Shown here: positions 32,827-43,516 of the stretch, piece after piece | Layout: every line of letters begins with the position of its first letter | Position numbering within the stretch: position 1 is the stretch's first letter | NCBI GenBank assembly: GCA_016758965.1 | Contig: JAEPRB010000299.1 | Span: 1-44,455, forward strand | Source of the DNA: Circinella minor | Taxonomy: Eukaryota > Mucoromycota > Mucoromycetes > Mucorales > Lichtheimiaceae | DNA length: 44,455 bases | Direction of reading: 5' to 3' | Position numbers and translations under genes: made by a program | The notes under the pieces: generated by a model | The model's database searches: none | The model's input: the letters and a program-made list of their open reading frames with translations, nothing else | What the model was told of the DNA's origin: nothing

Positions 32827-35630
32827 CATGCATCATATTTGTCTTTCTTTTTATTCTTTATTATAAAATGCCTCAAATTGGAAGCTTAAATAGAAGAAAA
32901 GTGAAGTTATGTGCATGCTGTATATCATTCTTAAGTTTCTATTATTTTTTATATTTATACTCGATTGTTTACTTAATGTAATATTGATCTATTTTAAGAA
33001 GAAAATATATAGTGATATAATAAGTAGTAGCGGACAACAATCTTTAAAATGACGGAGTGCTAGAAGGAAAAAGAAGTTTATGAATTAAGATGAATTATTT
33101 AGTAGAATAAAAGAGGAGGTTTGACATTAAAAACTTCTTGTTTTTTAACTTTAAGGTGGTGAGTGATAGATATTCTAAACCTGTTCCTCTAAACATAGTT
33201 TGGTTCCCTGTCACAACATCACTTTGATCATCATCAACGTCAAATTGAGAAACCCCGCAGTTGCTAATCCAACGAAATAGAAACAAGCAATAAATATTAT
33301 GCGGATCTCTTCTAGAACTGAGCGGGAAAAGTTTTCAAGTATTATAAATATAATTTATAAAAGTGTGCCCAATAATAATAAACAGTAGTAAACCTAATAA
33401 TAACTCCATAAAAGTACTAATTTGCCGCGGTATACGGAGAGCTTATAGTTACCGTTGTGATTTTTCTTCCGTTTCTGTTCGTTTGCCCACACCTTAGGCA
33501 ATGATACAGCTTCACAACATTACAAAACATCCTATCATTAACCAATGGTGCACGTTGATGAATTACTTTTTGTCTTCCTTTTTCGCAGCGTAATTATTAT
33601 TACGTGATACAATGACATTGAAGGGAATAATAATCAATATTTACACAAACCTCAAAATTAATAGATACTATACAGGGTGTGCTACCGTCTTAAATGTATG
33701 TTCGATCGTTATATACATTTGTGCTATGCGCCATTGCTTACAGGCTGTTCATCCCTCATTAATCCTGTGCCCAAAAATGTTCACATAACGAATCAATAGA
33801 AGACAAAAAACTATTGGTAAAAAAACCCCATCCATTTAATTATTCAACTGGTATACATTGGATCTCTCAAAAAATAGAAATTACATAATGACTGTGATAG
33901 TATCAGTATAACAACCAATGGATTCATGTTGCATTATTATTTTACGTATCAAAATTATTTATACATTTGTACCTATATTGATAAGTATAGTTGCACATGT
34001 TTTCCACAAAAGTATAAGCGATTTTTTTTTTAAAAAAAAAAGCTTAAAGTGTTCCTACATTTTGCGGAGTTTCTCGTCAACATAACAAAGATGTGCTCCT
34101 GGGTCCCTGACTTTTTATGTCAAAGAACATTAACTTCCACAAGCAAAAAAGAAGTAACTGCGGTTATCTTGGAATGATGTGATTCATATCGTATCTGTTC
34201 CGTTCAACTTTTCAAAAGTCCAAAACAAAAAAGAAAAAAAAAATTATTTTGGTTCCACAATTTTCATTGATCTTTTTTTTTTTTTTTTCCCTTCAACTAA
34301 AGTATAATTTTATCTGAAAAATTAAAATAAAAAGGTTAATTTCTTCTCCATTTTATTTTCATCACACATAACACGTATTTTTTACGCGAAAAGTTAATAA
34401 TGATAAATCGAAAAAGGGAAAATGGAGGTGATACCAAGAGAGGTCAAAATCATCCAAACTTATCAAAATTAATACTCTTTAGATTCTATTTGTGTTTCCT
34501 AGTTACTAACAAAATGATCAAATAAGGAAAGTCAAGTATTTTTCTTTGGAAATATAAAATAAAATAAAAATAAGGGAGTGTAATTGGCATTCTAAATCGT
34601 GGAAATTGTTTAAACAAAACAAATGTTCTTGATTTTCTATAAAGCTTTCATTTCTTGATAAAAGAGAAATACAACTATATTAGGATTTAAAACACGAGAA
34701 AAGATAAAATTGAGGAGAGATTTTTTATTGTTAGGTATTTTTTTTATTGTAAATGGTAATAATCCGTTAACCGCGCCTTTTTTTTTTTTTTTGAATTCTA
34801 TTTTATCTTTTACACATGTTCTCATATCTTTCAGTCAACTAAATATTAATTCATCAACAAAAGAAAAATAACCTTTTTTTTTTAATCAAATCTCATAAAC
34901 TTTTCCCGAGTAGTCATTGAAATAAAAACATCAAAGTGTCGTGTTTTGCTTTTTTTTTTTTTTACATTAAAAGTTATTACATAGAACAATGATCAAGGTA
35001 ACCAATACCCCATAAAGAGCTTAACTCTCGGCAATTATTTGATGCATGGTTATACTTACAAAATATCTGCTTATAATAAGCCAAAAACAGGCGGAGCGTA
35101 ACATGTTTTTAAAACTTGCTCAGTGGAACTAAAAAGGGAGTGCATATGCACTTTGTATTGTATTAAGAAATATAGTAGCCTAAGCCCATCAATTCAATTC
35201 CAAAACAGTATTGAATACACAGAAAACTACATGTATATTTGTTTTGATTATGAAAAATAAATAGTTCATATTATAGTTATCATAGTAACCGCTCTTATTA
35301 CCTTTTTTTTTTAAACTTTTTGCGCTTATACCAAAAATACTTTCACGATTTCGTGGCTCGTGCAACACGACTCCGGTCAATTGACGAGATGGTTTATTCC
35401 TGGAATTCAATGAGTTACACAATTATTCCAAAATAAGCTCACATTGCCCACAATAACAACATAATACAAAAAAAGTTGTTGTCCGTTTTTTCTATTTAAA
35501 GGTCCAAAACTTTTTAAAACTCGGGAGCATATCTGTTTTGTTTATTTATTTTTTTTTTAGTTGCTCTAAAAATCAACACCACTTCGCCACTCATTTTTTT
35601 TTTCTAAAAATACAAAATCTATTTTGTATA
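32827..35630. other. Long gene-free AT-rich region
   Basis: About 2.8 kb without a supported gene. It has many homopolymer tracts, including a perfect T10A10 palindrome at about 34022-34041. Small open frames (for example 33095-33286 and 35189-35422 on the minus strand) show no recognisable motifs. A weak degenerate repeat relic cannot be excluded around 33.1-33.3 kb. Confidence 0.5.
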
Positions 35631-35637
35631 AATACTG
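35627..35637 (+). promoter_or_regulatory. TATA-box-like element of the chitin deacetylase gene
   Basis: TGTATAAATACT occurs about 130 bp before the start codon, followed by a pyrimidine-rich leader (CCCCTTTTTTTC and CTCTCATTTTTC), the common arrangement for a strong fungal promoter. Confidence 0.5.
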
Positions 35638-35763
35638 CCCCTTTTTTTCAAATTATTAGCTGTCCTCCATTAACTCTCATTTTTCTTTTTAATTCATTTA
35701 TTACTATTACCTACCATTATCCATAATCATAATAGTAATATCAATAATAATCATAGTCGAATA

Positions 35764-37018
35764 ATGTTATCTAAACTCGTTCTCGCTGTTACACTTGGCT
35801 TTGCCGCAGTCAATGCTCAATCAACTTTTCAATTCAAAGAAACTTATCCTGTACCCTTTGAAATTCCTCAACCTAAGCAAGAATGGCTTAGCTTGATTAG
35901 TAATGCTACCATTTCAGATGCTCCCATTATTCAGCAAGTGGATGGAAGTAAGTAATAGTAATATTAATTATTATACAAAATGGAATATGTAAAAACAGTA
36001 GTGGATATTCACATATAATTATAATGATTTTTTTTAGCTCTTCAACAACCTCAAGATGTCACTGGTGATCCAAACTGTGTTTGGACATTTACTGAATGTC
36101 TTGGTCCTGATGATTTGTACACTTGTCCTCAAAAAATTTGGGGCCACACCTTTGATGATGGACCTTCAGAATTTACCCCAAAGCTTTTAGATTATCTTGA
36201 TAGTGTTAATAAGAAGGTTACCTTTTTTGTCGTTGGTGGACAAGTTATTCAATACCCTGAGACCTTAAAACGCGCTTATGACGCAGGCCACGAAATTGCT
36301 ATGCATACATGGTCCCATAACTATATGACAACTTTGACCAACGAACAATTAGTTGCGGAACTCAAATGGACTGAATTAGCTGTCAAGGAAGTCACTGGTG
36401 TTTCTCCTCGTTTCATTCGTCCTCCTTTCGGTAACATTGATAACCGTGTTCGTGATATCTGTAAAGCTCTTGGATTTGTTCGTATGTATTATATATATAT
36501 CTGTTTTATTTTATTAGAAGCGTAAATAATGAAAATCGTATTATAGATTTGATTATTAACACAAAAATTATTTTTATTATATTCTCATTGTAGCTGTCAT
36601 TTGGTCTGTTGATACTAATGATTGGTATTTGAACGAACAATCTGGATCTTTCCAACCTGCATGGATCAATGGTAATGTTACTGAATGGGCCTCCACAAAC
36701 ACAACTACTGGTGGAATTTCTTTAGCTCACGATTTGTATAATGTTACTGTCGATGCTGCTATTGAATACATGCCCGGTCTTATTGATGCCTTTGAACTTC
36801 AAACTGTCGGTCAATGTAACAAGCAACAAGCATATAAGGAAGGTGCTGGAAACGTCAATGACACTTCTTCTACTCAGCCCAACGGACCTGCTAGCTCCTC
36901 GGGCTCAGCTCCCGAATCCACTGTTTCCGTTCAGAACGAAAGCAGCGCTACACGTGTCTTGGCTACTGGCATGATTGGCTTTGCCCTTGCAGGTGCTGCT
37001 GCTTTCTTGACTGCATAA
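35764..37018 (+). CDS. Chitin deacetylase, secreted and probably GPI-anchored (CE4)
   Basis: Carbohydrate esterase family 4 enzyme turning chitin into chitosan, the major wall polymer of Mucorales. Exons 35764-35947, 36038-36481 and 36594-37018 give 1053 nt and 350 aa. A signal peptide spans residues 1-18 (cleavage likely after VNA). The NodB domain has all five motifs: HTFDDGP (D101, D102), HTWSH (H151 and H155, metal ligands with the second Asp), RPPFG, DTNDW and ISLAHD. A Ser/Thr/Pro-rich stretch (about 300-330) leads to a C-terminal hydrophobic segment, GMIGFALAGAAAFLTA, typical of GPI-anchor addition. CPQKIW before motif 1 matches fungal enzymes. Putative N-glycosylation sites NVT and NDT are present. 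No truncation is seen. Confidence 0.95.
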
Positions 37019-37873
37019 AAAAACAGTAATTATTTTATCATCATTATCATCGTTAGTATGGTTATTTTTTCCATTCATTTTATTTATTATTATCCATTCT
37101 GTTGTAATATTTTTGTACTACTGTTCTTCGTATTCCCATTCCCCAACTTTCTTCATCTTTCTAAAGTCAAAACACTCTATCCAACTAAACAAATTTATTG
37201 CCATACAAAAAAAAAGGGGGGGAACGCATATAATCACCACATTTCCCATCTTATATACATACATATACAAGTCAAAAAATCTTGTTTGTTTTTTAATCCT
37301 ATAACTCAAATCATTTTGATACCATAGTATCTTTTTTTTAAAAAAAAAAATACACATTTTTTTCTTGCATATTAAAGTTCTTTAAAAAACATGTTTTATC
37401 TCAGGTTCAATTTTATGCGTGTGGCTATTATTTTGAGTACCCGCCGTTGTATGCATAATTAAGATTAAAAATTTTTGGTTTTTATTTTACGCCTCTGTTG
37501 AACACAATGTCGTTGTCAGACATTTTTGTTCGAGATCAATATAAAAAGTAAAAAATAGATAAGAACCCTGCGCGCGTAAGCAGGAAAAAGGGGGAGAGGG
37601 AAACTTGAAAGGAAAGATCCATGATATCGATGGAAAGTGTAAAGCAATATTATCAGTAGCACTTACTGGCCAAGTAGAATAAAGAAAAACAAGGAGGGAG
37701 AGAAGACAAAAAGAATAAAAGAATAAAAAGAATAATAAAAAATGGGAGTAAAGAGTACAAATAAGGCAAAAAAAAAGGAGAACCATAGGGAGAGTTCAGA
37801 AAAGTACTTGCTCTGCTGCAGAGGGAGGATTGACCCATTTGACGAGAGCCTTCTTTCCGAGAGAATCATCATA
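37019..37873. other. 3' region of the chitin deacetylase gene and intergenic DNA
   Basis: AT-rich, with a T8A10 palindrome at about 37331-37349. A purine-rich stretch at 37660-37800 opens long Phe/Leu-rich frames on the minus strand that are low-complexity artefacts. No supported gene. Confidence 0.5.
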
Positions 37874-38219
37874 TTACGTAGTATTGCTGTAGATCGCTGC
37901 CAGGATGATGATATGCATCGAGTTCTGTAAGTATTTTACACACAATTGACCAAATGTTACTAAGGTATTATTTTTTCCATGTTGAAACAGAGTGCACTTT
38001 TGGTAGTTGATTGAGTATATGTGAAAAGGGGTCATCGTGTTTAGATGGTACTTGTAATCGATGGTGCATGCGGAGGCATTGAATAGCATGTTGTTTGGTA
38101 AAATGGTGGGTATTGTATTTCGAACACGTTTTACTGTGGCCACCGCGGAGCCAAGTATGTATAATTACAGGTTTTTCCAAATTACGTATCTGCGTCAACC
38201 AGAAATAACTTCGCGTCAA
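37874..38219 (-). pseudogene. LINE-like reverse transcriptase C-terminal relic
   Basis: The minus strand reads HTWLRGGHSKTCSKYNTH, then KQHAIQCLRMHHRLQVPS, then DDPFSHILNQLPK, the layout of the C-terminal zinc-binding tail seen in mucoralean non-LTR retrotransposon proteins. A frameshift near 37970 leads to FGQLCVKYLQNS. The expected second Cys of the first pair is Tyr (CSKY). Neither the RT domain nor an endonuclease is present, so only a 5'-truncated end survives. Family assignment is by pattern memory. Confidence 0.55.
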
Positions 38220-38327
38220 TGAGATCGATATTTTGCGTTACTCACTAAAGATTTGCGATGCCTACGTAAGAAGCAAATTCGCGCTAGTAACTTTGCGATA
38301 TTAATTTTGGGTTTATGTTTTTGCGTC
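38189..38327. repeat. Array of seven spaced GCG-centred motifs (TTTGCG/TTCGCG/CTGCG)
   Basis: GCG cores begin at 38192, 38213, 38235, 38255, 38281, 38295 and 38323. The first four are 20-22 bp apart. Most sit in TTTGCG or TTCGCG. ACGTA occurs at 38184, 38264 and 38343. CpG is otherwise scarce here. The array lies between the LINE relic and the Tc1 relic and might be a subterminal binding-site array of a transposon. Confidence 0.6.
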
Positions 38328-38399
38328 CTTTTTTCCGCTTTTACGTAATAATATAATTATTATCAGCTTTTATTTTATTGAAATATAAAACAAAAAAAT

Positions 38400-38600
38400 C
38401 TACAGCAGCTTGTTACAAGATTTTTTCTTGAGGCAAGTATCAAAAAATAATTTTGCATGCTTGATCCATCCAACACAGTCGTCCTTAATTACTCTTTTAA
38501 CAGCTTCAGTTATTCTCAAAGTTAACTGTTCCTCCTTACTCAACTTGTCTCTTCGAACACCTACCATGAAAATAATATTAAACAGACGCGGATGCAGCAT
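38400..38600 (-). pseudogene. Inverted C-terminal fragment of a Tc1-like transposase
   Basis: The minus strand reads VRRDKLSKEEQLTLRITEAV and then DCVGWIKHAKLFFDTCLKK, which fits the region that follows the catalytic Glu in Tc1-like transposases of this fungal group. It lies upstream of, and opposite to, the transposase core at 38640-39276, so the element has been rearranged. Confidence 0.6.
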
Positions 38601-38639
38601 TTTTTGAACACAATATGCTTTGTCTGAAAAGTTTGATGG

Positions 38640-39276
38640 TATATTATTAACATTAAGCGGGCTTCATAAATATCTTGTTGACAAAACTGGTATGTCTTTG
38701 AAAAAAACTGGAAAACTACCAATGGCTAGGGTGAGAAATATAACACTGGATAAACATACAAAGTTGATCTATTAATGAAACAATGATCTTGAGTTTGACT
38801 TTGATAATTGTTGTGTGTGTATCGATAAACCTGGTTTAGCCTCATCCATAATACTACATCGTAATTTTAATCGATCCAAAAGAGTAAGTCCTGCTCGAGC
38901 TGTAATTCCTTCGCAACGTGGTGTATCCATTGCTATCCTCGGTGCTATCTGTGAGCTTGGTATTATCAATGTATCGCTTAGAAAACCACAATCTGTACAA
39001 AGTAGTAAAAAGCGAAAGCAAAATGATGGTACCACTTTGTTGGATGCCCGCATTGGAACGCGTGCAGAACATTTTATCAAGTTTCTCAACAAGATTATAA
39101 ATATTCTTGATGAGAATAATATAAAAAGACATCATTTGGTAATGGACAATGCGTCCATCCATACAAATCAAACAATTGCTCATCTTGTGGAACAGCATAG
39201 CTACAAGTGCATTTATCTTGCTCCCTTCTATCCCCCACCCAATCGAATAGTTCTGGTCAAAGGAAAAACTAAGTAA
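38640..39276 (+). pseudogene. Tc1-like transposase pseudogene (core domain)
   Basis: The readable plus-strand part contains SPARAVIPSQRGVSIAILGA, RKPQSVQSSKKRKQ, LVMDNASIHTNQTIAHLVEQ with the second catalytic Asp, and CIYLAPFYPPPN, after which the NPIE block with the third acidic residue is lost. The N-terminal portion (38640-38815) is frameshifted (DKTGMSLKK, then DKHTKLI). It is a different Tc1 family from the 15.7-kb copy, judging by the distinct spacer sequence. Inactive. Confidence 0.82.
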
Positions 39277-39870
39277 GTATGAAATCTGGCCATGCAGCAT
39301 TATTGGTTCTTTATTTAGTAATGGTGGGTGAAATACAGTGTGTAATAATGGATTTGTCGGTTGATGGATGGTAACAGAATGGTAAGGATATTCTTTCAAT
39401 TGTTGATTTTTTTTAAAAAAAAGCTGTTCATTACATAGCTTTGCAGACCAGGCCTTGAAAGTGGGGAGAAGATGTTATGATTGATGATAATGCTATTGTA
39501 TGTAATGAATATGCTACATTAGAAGGAGGTGCTTTTATTGTTGTCGCTGTTGTGATCATCCTCATCCTCATGAGCGTCGTCACTGCAATTCTCAGTAGTC
39601 AAATCAAATCACATGCAGTTCTGGTACGTTCGTTCTTCGGCGTGAAGAAAATAAAATAATGTTGACTTGTATCAGAATGTATAATATTGGTTCGTTTATG
39701 ATTCACTTCTTGGCGTTCCTTTTCGGATAAAGCTGGAGCTGTTGATTAAATGATCTCATCGATATTTGACTATCAAATACAATTAACGATCGAGTAAAGA
39801 CAAAACACCTTGTACGCTATGAAACGAACAAAGCAAAAAAAAAAAAAAAAAAAATAAGAAACCAAACTAC
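39277..39870. other. Intergenic; holds a T8A9 palindrome and a poly(A) run
   Basis: T8A9 lies at about 39405-39423 and a run of about 18 A lies at 39836-39854. A 60-codon plus-strand frame at 39477-39659 has one hydrophobic stretch but no other support; not called as a gene. Confidence 0.45.
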
Positions 39871-40013
39871 CTTCCATGTATAGAGCAGCTGTGTCGACTT
39901 TTGAAACCGTTTATTAATATCAAAGAACGCAGTTGGGACAAACATATCATCCACCTTTGCAAAAAGGAAAGCACCTCCTTCTTTGCGCAAGATATTAAGG
40001 GTACCGGTCCGTT
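39871..40013 (-). other. Candidate orphan exon with splice signals
   Basis: The minus strand is open across this stretch and reads GTLNILRKEGGAFLFAK and DDMFVPTAFFDINKRF, bounded by TATAG on the acceptor side and GAAG|GTAGTT on the donor side. Amino-acid composition looks protein-like, but no flanking exon or family is recognised. It could be a relic of a duplicated gene. Confidence 0.3.
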
Positions 40014-40073
40014 CTATAATAATTGTAATCGTTTACATCGATGTACGCACCTATCCAGTTCATGTAGGTGATA

Positions 40074-40397
40074 CAGTAGATCCCCGGTTTTTTCAATGTA
40101 GGAATTTTTTTTAATAAAGTGGTGGAACGCGGGGTTTTCAATCTGGTGGGAGTGGATATTTCACAATTTTAATCCATAGGTGATGGCCCCTTTCTACATA
40201 CTTTGTGGGTATCTACTTTTTTTTTATCAATGTATTAAATACACTATAAATTTCCCCCGATAAATGCAAATCGACAAAATATTCTTTGCAATTTGCGAGT
40301 TGCAGAGTTTACTAAGTGTTTTGTGACACTTTCTTCAAAAAAGTTGCGGAATCCAGGTTTTCAATTTGGTGGGAGTGCAAAAACCGGGGGTGTACTG
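40074..40397. mobile_element. Non-autonomous TIR element (324 bp MITE, TA target duplication)
   Basis: The left end CAGTAGATCCCCGGTTTTT pairs with the right end, read as CAGTACACCCCCGGTTTTT. TA flanks both ends (40072-40073 and 40398-40399). Inside, a direct repeat with the shared core GGTTTTCAAT-TGGTGGGAGTG appears at about 40132-40151 and 40357-40377. No coding capacity. The ends resemble those of the 716-bp element at 32109 and suggest a pogo-type transposase. Confidence 0.85.
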
Positions 40398-40399
40398 TA

Positions 40400-40715
40400 C
40401 ACATCTTTTTCGAGTCAAACCTTTCATCCAGATCATATGGTAAACACAGCAATGGATCAAATATACAGCAGTTTGTTCGAACGTTCTTGAACTCTTTTTT
40501 TTTTTTTTTTTTGCTGTGATGGGAGTTGCATTGTTCGCTTTCTACTTGCACGATGAAATACTTTGACCTTGTAACGATACTAACATATCGCGCTTACGAC
40601 CCATTATATTGTGAACGGCACTAATTACACTATTGCTTCCGTACTCTTTTTTGCTCTATTTTCGAACAGTCTTTGATTCGTTGCATGCTTGTTCTCCTCT
40701 AAATATAACAAATAA

Positions 40716-40746
<31 letters not shown>

Positions 40747-41576
40747 AGTATAATGACAAAATTACAAGAAAACAACCAAAAATAATATAAAATAGTATAA
40801 AATATATCATAACTAGAAAAACACATACAACTGGAACCTAAATTTTTTCCCACGAAAAACAATCTTGATAATATTTGCACAATCAGCCATACAATCCAAT
40901 TCTGATTCATCTCCAGCAGGCTTGTGAGTAATATTCTTAATCCTACGGGAACCAAGTGGTAAACAATTAAATCAAGCACGTTTTGAAATATAACAATAAA
41001 TCAATTATGCAGCCACTTACAAGAATTCAAGTAGATCGATTATTTGTAATTCTTGGGAATCAAAGTGGATTTGTATTTCCTCGACCTTATTCATGGCTAA
41101 ATATACAGGTGCTTCATGTTTTGGAGAACGGGTACAATCAGAGATGTATCATTCAATATATATATAATAAAAAATGGTTAGTTGGTATATGTGTTGCACA
41201 ACGAACCCATCCAGTCGTTTACTTACATTTATTACTTTATCAAAGATGTCATTTGATTTAGGCGTAAGTTTTACCATTTCTATTGTCGGTTGATCACATA
41301 AGCTTCTCCAACGAGAATCAGAAAATGAGTTTTTCATATAATAAGCGAACAAAATCACTCTTATAAACGAAAAAATTGAGGGTTGCGTCCGGAAATGAAT
41401 GCAAAATCCTGTACTACAGTGCACGCATTGAGTGGATTATATCACTTGATGGCTCATATTGATGGTTGAGTTTCTAGAACAAATTGAACTCGACATTAGT
41501 ATACCATAATATACACCTAAATTATACCAATAACCGTCCACATGTGCTTACCAACTTAAATGCCTAGCGGAAAAGC
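40400..41576. other. Gene-poor region with degenerate minus-strand frames
   Basis: A (TA)n tract lies at about 40722-40746. Minus-strand frames read KPAGDESELDCMADCANIIK (about 40915) and PTIEMVKLTPKSNDIFDKVI (about 41260), which look like decayed protein from a dispersed fungal ORF family, but the order and stops prevent a model. No intact gene is supported. Confidence 0.4.
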
Positions 41577-41830
41577 TTATGGTGAGCCAAATCCCCGCTT
41601 TTCCGTGGCATCTTCAGTAGCGTCATTAATAATATCATTGTTACGAACACTCAAACCACAGCTCCCTTCAAGAAGGTCCCCATTATCATGGACTTCATCA
41701 TTATCACTTAATACATCGCGACCGCCATCACCATAGAATTCATTATTGTCATGCAAAATATCACGACCACCAAGATCATTATCATTGCGCTCATTTAATT
41801 TACTATCCATTGCGTAGCAGTAACAAGTCT
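41577..41830 (-). CDS. Possible acidic, internally repeated protein or exon (uncertain)
   Basis: The open frame is longer (to 41933), but the convincing part starts at MDSKLNERNDND after a TATTATTAG acceptor-like site. Two imperfect copies of a unit GGRD(I/V)L(H/S)DN(N/D)E occur in tandem, followed by LLEGSCGLSVRN and a tail ATEKRGFGSP. It is Asp/Asn-rich and soluble. No family is recognised. It may be an exon of a decayed element ORF that continues toward 41.3 kb. The upstream Leu-rich part is probably intron. Confidence 0.3.
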
Positions 41831-43402
41831 TGTCTAATAATAATAATAATAAATTACTTAGCACAACAAAAAGTGGATCAAAACACGCTGCGACAAGAAA
41901 TACAGCACAAAGAAAAAACAAACCTCTGTACAACGACGTTCTTGCGGATTAATTTTTTAAAATTTTGAGCATTACTTTATAAGGTATATGGAACATACCT
42001 AATCTGGTATCTGGGTGGATCAAAAATAAAGGCCAAATAAAGCCCTCTTGCTTACTTGATATGGCGATGCTAAAATATCTCACATACATCCAATAATTTT
42101 GTCTATCACCAATACTTCACATCTTGGTACCTTACCATCCTCTTCCTTTTTTTTTGCTCGAAGATGACTGCTACTGTTGCTGTTGCTGTCCTATGACCGC
42201 GAAACCTGATTCTATGTTGGCGAAAACAAAATTAAAATCTTCATTATATCCAACATCAGAGAAATGAAATCTAATTACTGTCCATACTGTGCTGTTGTTG
42301 CTGTTCATTATTTATACATTGTCATTAAAGATTGAAGCAAGCTTGATTGTCCTTTGGGTAGTTTGGGATATCCATCTCATATACCAAAATAGGTATATCC
42401 TAAAAAGGTAACTCGATTTTTTTGTGAATTAATTCGCACCTTGAGAGCAACTAGTAGCTATAAAAGGGAAGAGAAATCGAATGTCAACATATATATATAT
42501 AAGTTACATCTGTCGTTCCATCAACTATTTTCCTTTGCACACGAAATACCTGTCAAATCTCTTTTTAATCGTTTAATTCTTTTCATTTGGGCGCTTGATT
42601 TTAACAAAACTTTTGTCAACAAGATCTTTTTATTTCTTTACATGATGTTGTTTCTCGTTTTTTCTTTGACATAATGTATAAACTTTGGAGAGATTGTCGG
42701 GTAATAGAGGTAAAAAAGAAAGAAAAATAAAAAAGAGACGGGAATTATGTAGCTATTCAACTACTCAAGAATCTTATTCACGAAAGAAAACCCTCTGTTA
42801 TTTATTTATATAAAAAGAAAAAAAAGGAGAGCGTGGGATTCATGCAACAATAAATGTTGGCAGTTTCCGACTTTCCAAGTTTCCGCGGTCGGAAACTGGC
42901 GGAAATATATATAAAAAAACATTATACAGTTGGCATATATAATATTTTATTTATCAGTGAAGATAAATATGATATACATCGTGTTAAATAAAAAGTAATT
43001 TGATTTATTTATATTTTTAATGCTCCATATCTGTTACTATTATTCTTATAACGTTATAATATATGACTCACAGTAGAAGCTATGAAAAAATATAGTACAA
43101 TAGCACAGATATAGCAATAATGATTTTTTTTGAACACTGGTTTTGCATGGTGCGCAAGCGAACAATAACTTCAATATAAATATTGTACGTTGTTCAGTAT
43201 ATTCGCCTTAATAGCTTAAAGCCCGATATCGACTGTCAGCTGAAGTTAGTTGCTAGTTGGCGTCATGATCTGTGAAGAGGACAGCAGTAGTATTTTTACG
43301 TATGTAGACAAACCTAGACTTTAGAAATGACAATGAGACCCACGCAGGAGAAGTAAAATGGACATTAGAATATCTTTTTTCATAACTTAAATATAAATAT
43401 AT

Positions 43403-43405
<3 letters not shown>
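41831..43405. other. Gene-free AT-rich region
   Basis: A TATAAAAGG box at about 42459 followed by a pyrimidine-rich stretch looks like a promoter, yet only very short frames follow, so it may be an abandoned promoter. A perfect hairpin at 42861-42898 is listed separately. Nothing else is supported. Confidence 0.45.
42861..42898. repeat. Perfect 11-bp inverted repeat (CAGTTTCCGAC ... GTCGGAAACTG)
   Basis: CAGTTTCCGAC (42861-42871) pairs with GTCGGAAACTG (42888-42898) over a 16-nt loop that holds another TTTCCG copy. TTTCCG or its complement occurs at least four times in 42860-42910. It is GC-richer than its surroundings and could be a remnant of a transposon terminus. Confidence 0.7.
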
Positions 43406-43406
<1 letters not shown>

Positions 43407-43487
<81 letters not shown>

Positions 43488-43516
43488 ATCTCTATCTCTA
43501 TCTATCTATCTATCTC
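43407..43516. repeat. Long compound (TC)n-(TATCTC)n-(TCTA)n microsatellite
   Basis: About 37 uninterrupted TC units (43407-43480) are followed by TATCTC units and then TCTA units. At about 110 bp it is the longest microsatellite in the window and likely polymorphic. Long polypyrimidine/polypurine mirror tracts such as this can form triplex DNA. Confidence 0.95.

Noticed and set aside
37487..37872. Phe/Leu-rich minus-strand frames suggesting a membrane protein
   Set aside because: They arise from a purine-rich simple-sequence stretch read in several frames at once.
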